NCBI GenBank assembly: GCA_905235695.1
Contig: CAJOMW010000083.1
Location: forward strand, 1-5,716
Direction: 5' to 3'
Source: an uncultured Clostridia bacterium
GTDB lineage: Bacteria > Bacillota > Clostridia > Oscillospirales > CAG-382
DNA: 5,716 nucleotides
In this document: positions 5,594 to 5,716 of the stretch, piece after piece
Layout: each line of letters opens with the position of its first letter
Position numbering within the stretch: position 1 is the stretch's first letter
Notes under the pieces: model-generated
What the model was told of the DNA's origin: nothing
The model's input: only the letters and a program-made list of their open reading frames with translations
Databases searched by the model: none
Made by a program: the position numbers and the translations under genes

Positions 5594-5618
5594 AACCGTA
5601 GGTTGAGCCTTTGCGGTT
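5594..5618 (+). other. Leader hairpin just before a ribosome binding site
   Basis: AACCG (5594-5598) can pair with CGGTT (5614-5618), with an inner AGG/CCT. The same AACCG can instead pair with CGGTT at 5580-5584. The ribosome site AAAGGAGG begins 6 bases later. The stems are short, so a regulatory role is only a suggestion. Confidence 0.3.
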
Positions 5619-5639
5619 AAGATAAAGGAGGACAAAAAC

Positions 5640-5716
5640 ATGAAAGACAAAGTTTTACGCTGCCAGGACTGCTGCAACCATTTTGTTTTTACCGTCAGGC
5701 AACAGCAGAGTTACAA
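5640..5716 (+). CDS. Zinc-ribbon domain protein (partial, N-terminal 25 codons)
   Basis: The gene runs off the right edge, leaving 25 codons plus two bases. A near-perfect ribosome site AAAGGAGG (5624-5631) sits 8 bases before the ATG. The protein opens MKDKVLRCQDCCNHFVFTVR; C8 and C11 form a CxxC knuckle, followed by the FVFT motif and a Gln-rich stretch ending SY. This resembles the start of the short zinc-ribbon domain (zf-trcl type) common in clostridial proteins, where CxDCGxxFVFTxxEQxFY is usual. Here a Cys replaces the usual Gly after the second Cys. The second pair of zinc ligands would lie beyond the window. Function is unknown. Confidence 0.75.
   Translation, partial: MKDKVLRCQDCCNHFVFTVRQQQSY

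Larger units (their letters stand above)
5356..5639. other. Divergent spacer between ychF and the zinc-ribbon gene
   Basis: No coding sequence is supported in this AT-rich stretch. It contains the long palindrome at 5415-5465, a possible plus-strand promoter at 5480-5509 and a leader with short inverted repeats (ACAATTGT at 5545-5552, GGCAG/CTGCC at 5535-5573, CGGTT/AACCG at 5580-5598 and AACCG/CGGTT at 5594-5618). Confidence 0.6.

Noticed and set aside
1..5716. CRISPR array, tRNA, rRNA, insertion sequence or prophage
   Set aside because: No regularly spaced direct repeats, tRNA-like cloverleaf, rRNA sequence, transposase motif or phage gene was seen.

Overview
The window looks like a chromosomal housekeeping segment from a Clostridia-type member of the Bacillota, probably a gut lineage. 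Three things suggest this: consensus sigma-A promoters in AT-rich spacers, mostly clear purine-rich ribosome binding sites, and coding sequences of moderate GC that use ATA and AGA freely. The genes are also typical of that class: a pgk-tpiA glycolytic pair, a YchF ATPase, a BspA-type leucine-rich-repeat lipoprotein and a small zinc-ribbon protein. The taxonomic call is inference from gene content and style, because no rRNA is present.

Layout. Positions 1-360 hold no gene I trust; instead there is a run of stem-loops that includes a repeat. A near-perfect extended -10 promoter (375-403) then drives pgk (456-1754) and tpiA (1817-2572), which are linked through a short intercistronic hairpin and end at a strong rho-independent terminator (2654-2686). 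A second, simpler copy of the upstream repeat sits between the tpiA stop codon and that terminator. The rest, up to about 5360, is read from the minus strand: ychF (4190-5284, own promoter 5327-5355), then a lipoprotein with leucine-rich repeats (3085-4077, own promoter 4113-4141), then a three-helix membrane protein of PQ-loop/SemiSWEET type (2754-3047), 37 bases downstream and probably co-transcribed. A divergent spacer (5356-5639) carries a large terminator-like palindrome and a structured leader before the first 25 codons of a zinc-ribbon protein (5640 to the right edge).

How the parts work together. Pgk and TpiA act in lower glycolysis and triose interconversion, and co-expression is ordinary. 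YchF is a ribosome-associated ATPase. The lipoprotein and the small membrane protein are envelope proteins of unknown job.

The protein content is conventional. The most unusual signal is the structured repeat: two copies (193-281 and 2592-2659) share a hairpin in which one base pair differs at both positions yet still pairs, a conserved linker, a second hairpin and an A-rich tail that runs into a terminator or terminator-like hairpin. The left copy has gained an extra hairpin and is embedded in further stem-loops. Next in interest are a roughly 37-residue charged insertion in Pgk and the isolated palindrome between ychF and the zinc-ribbon gene.
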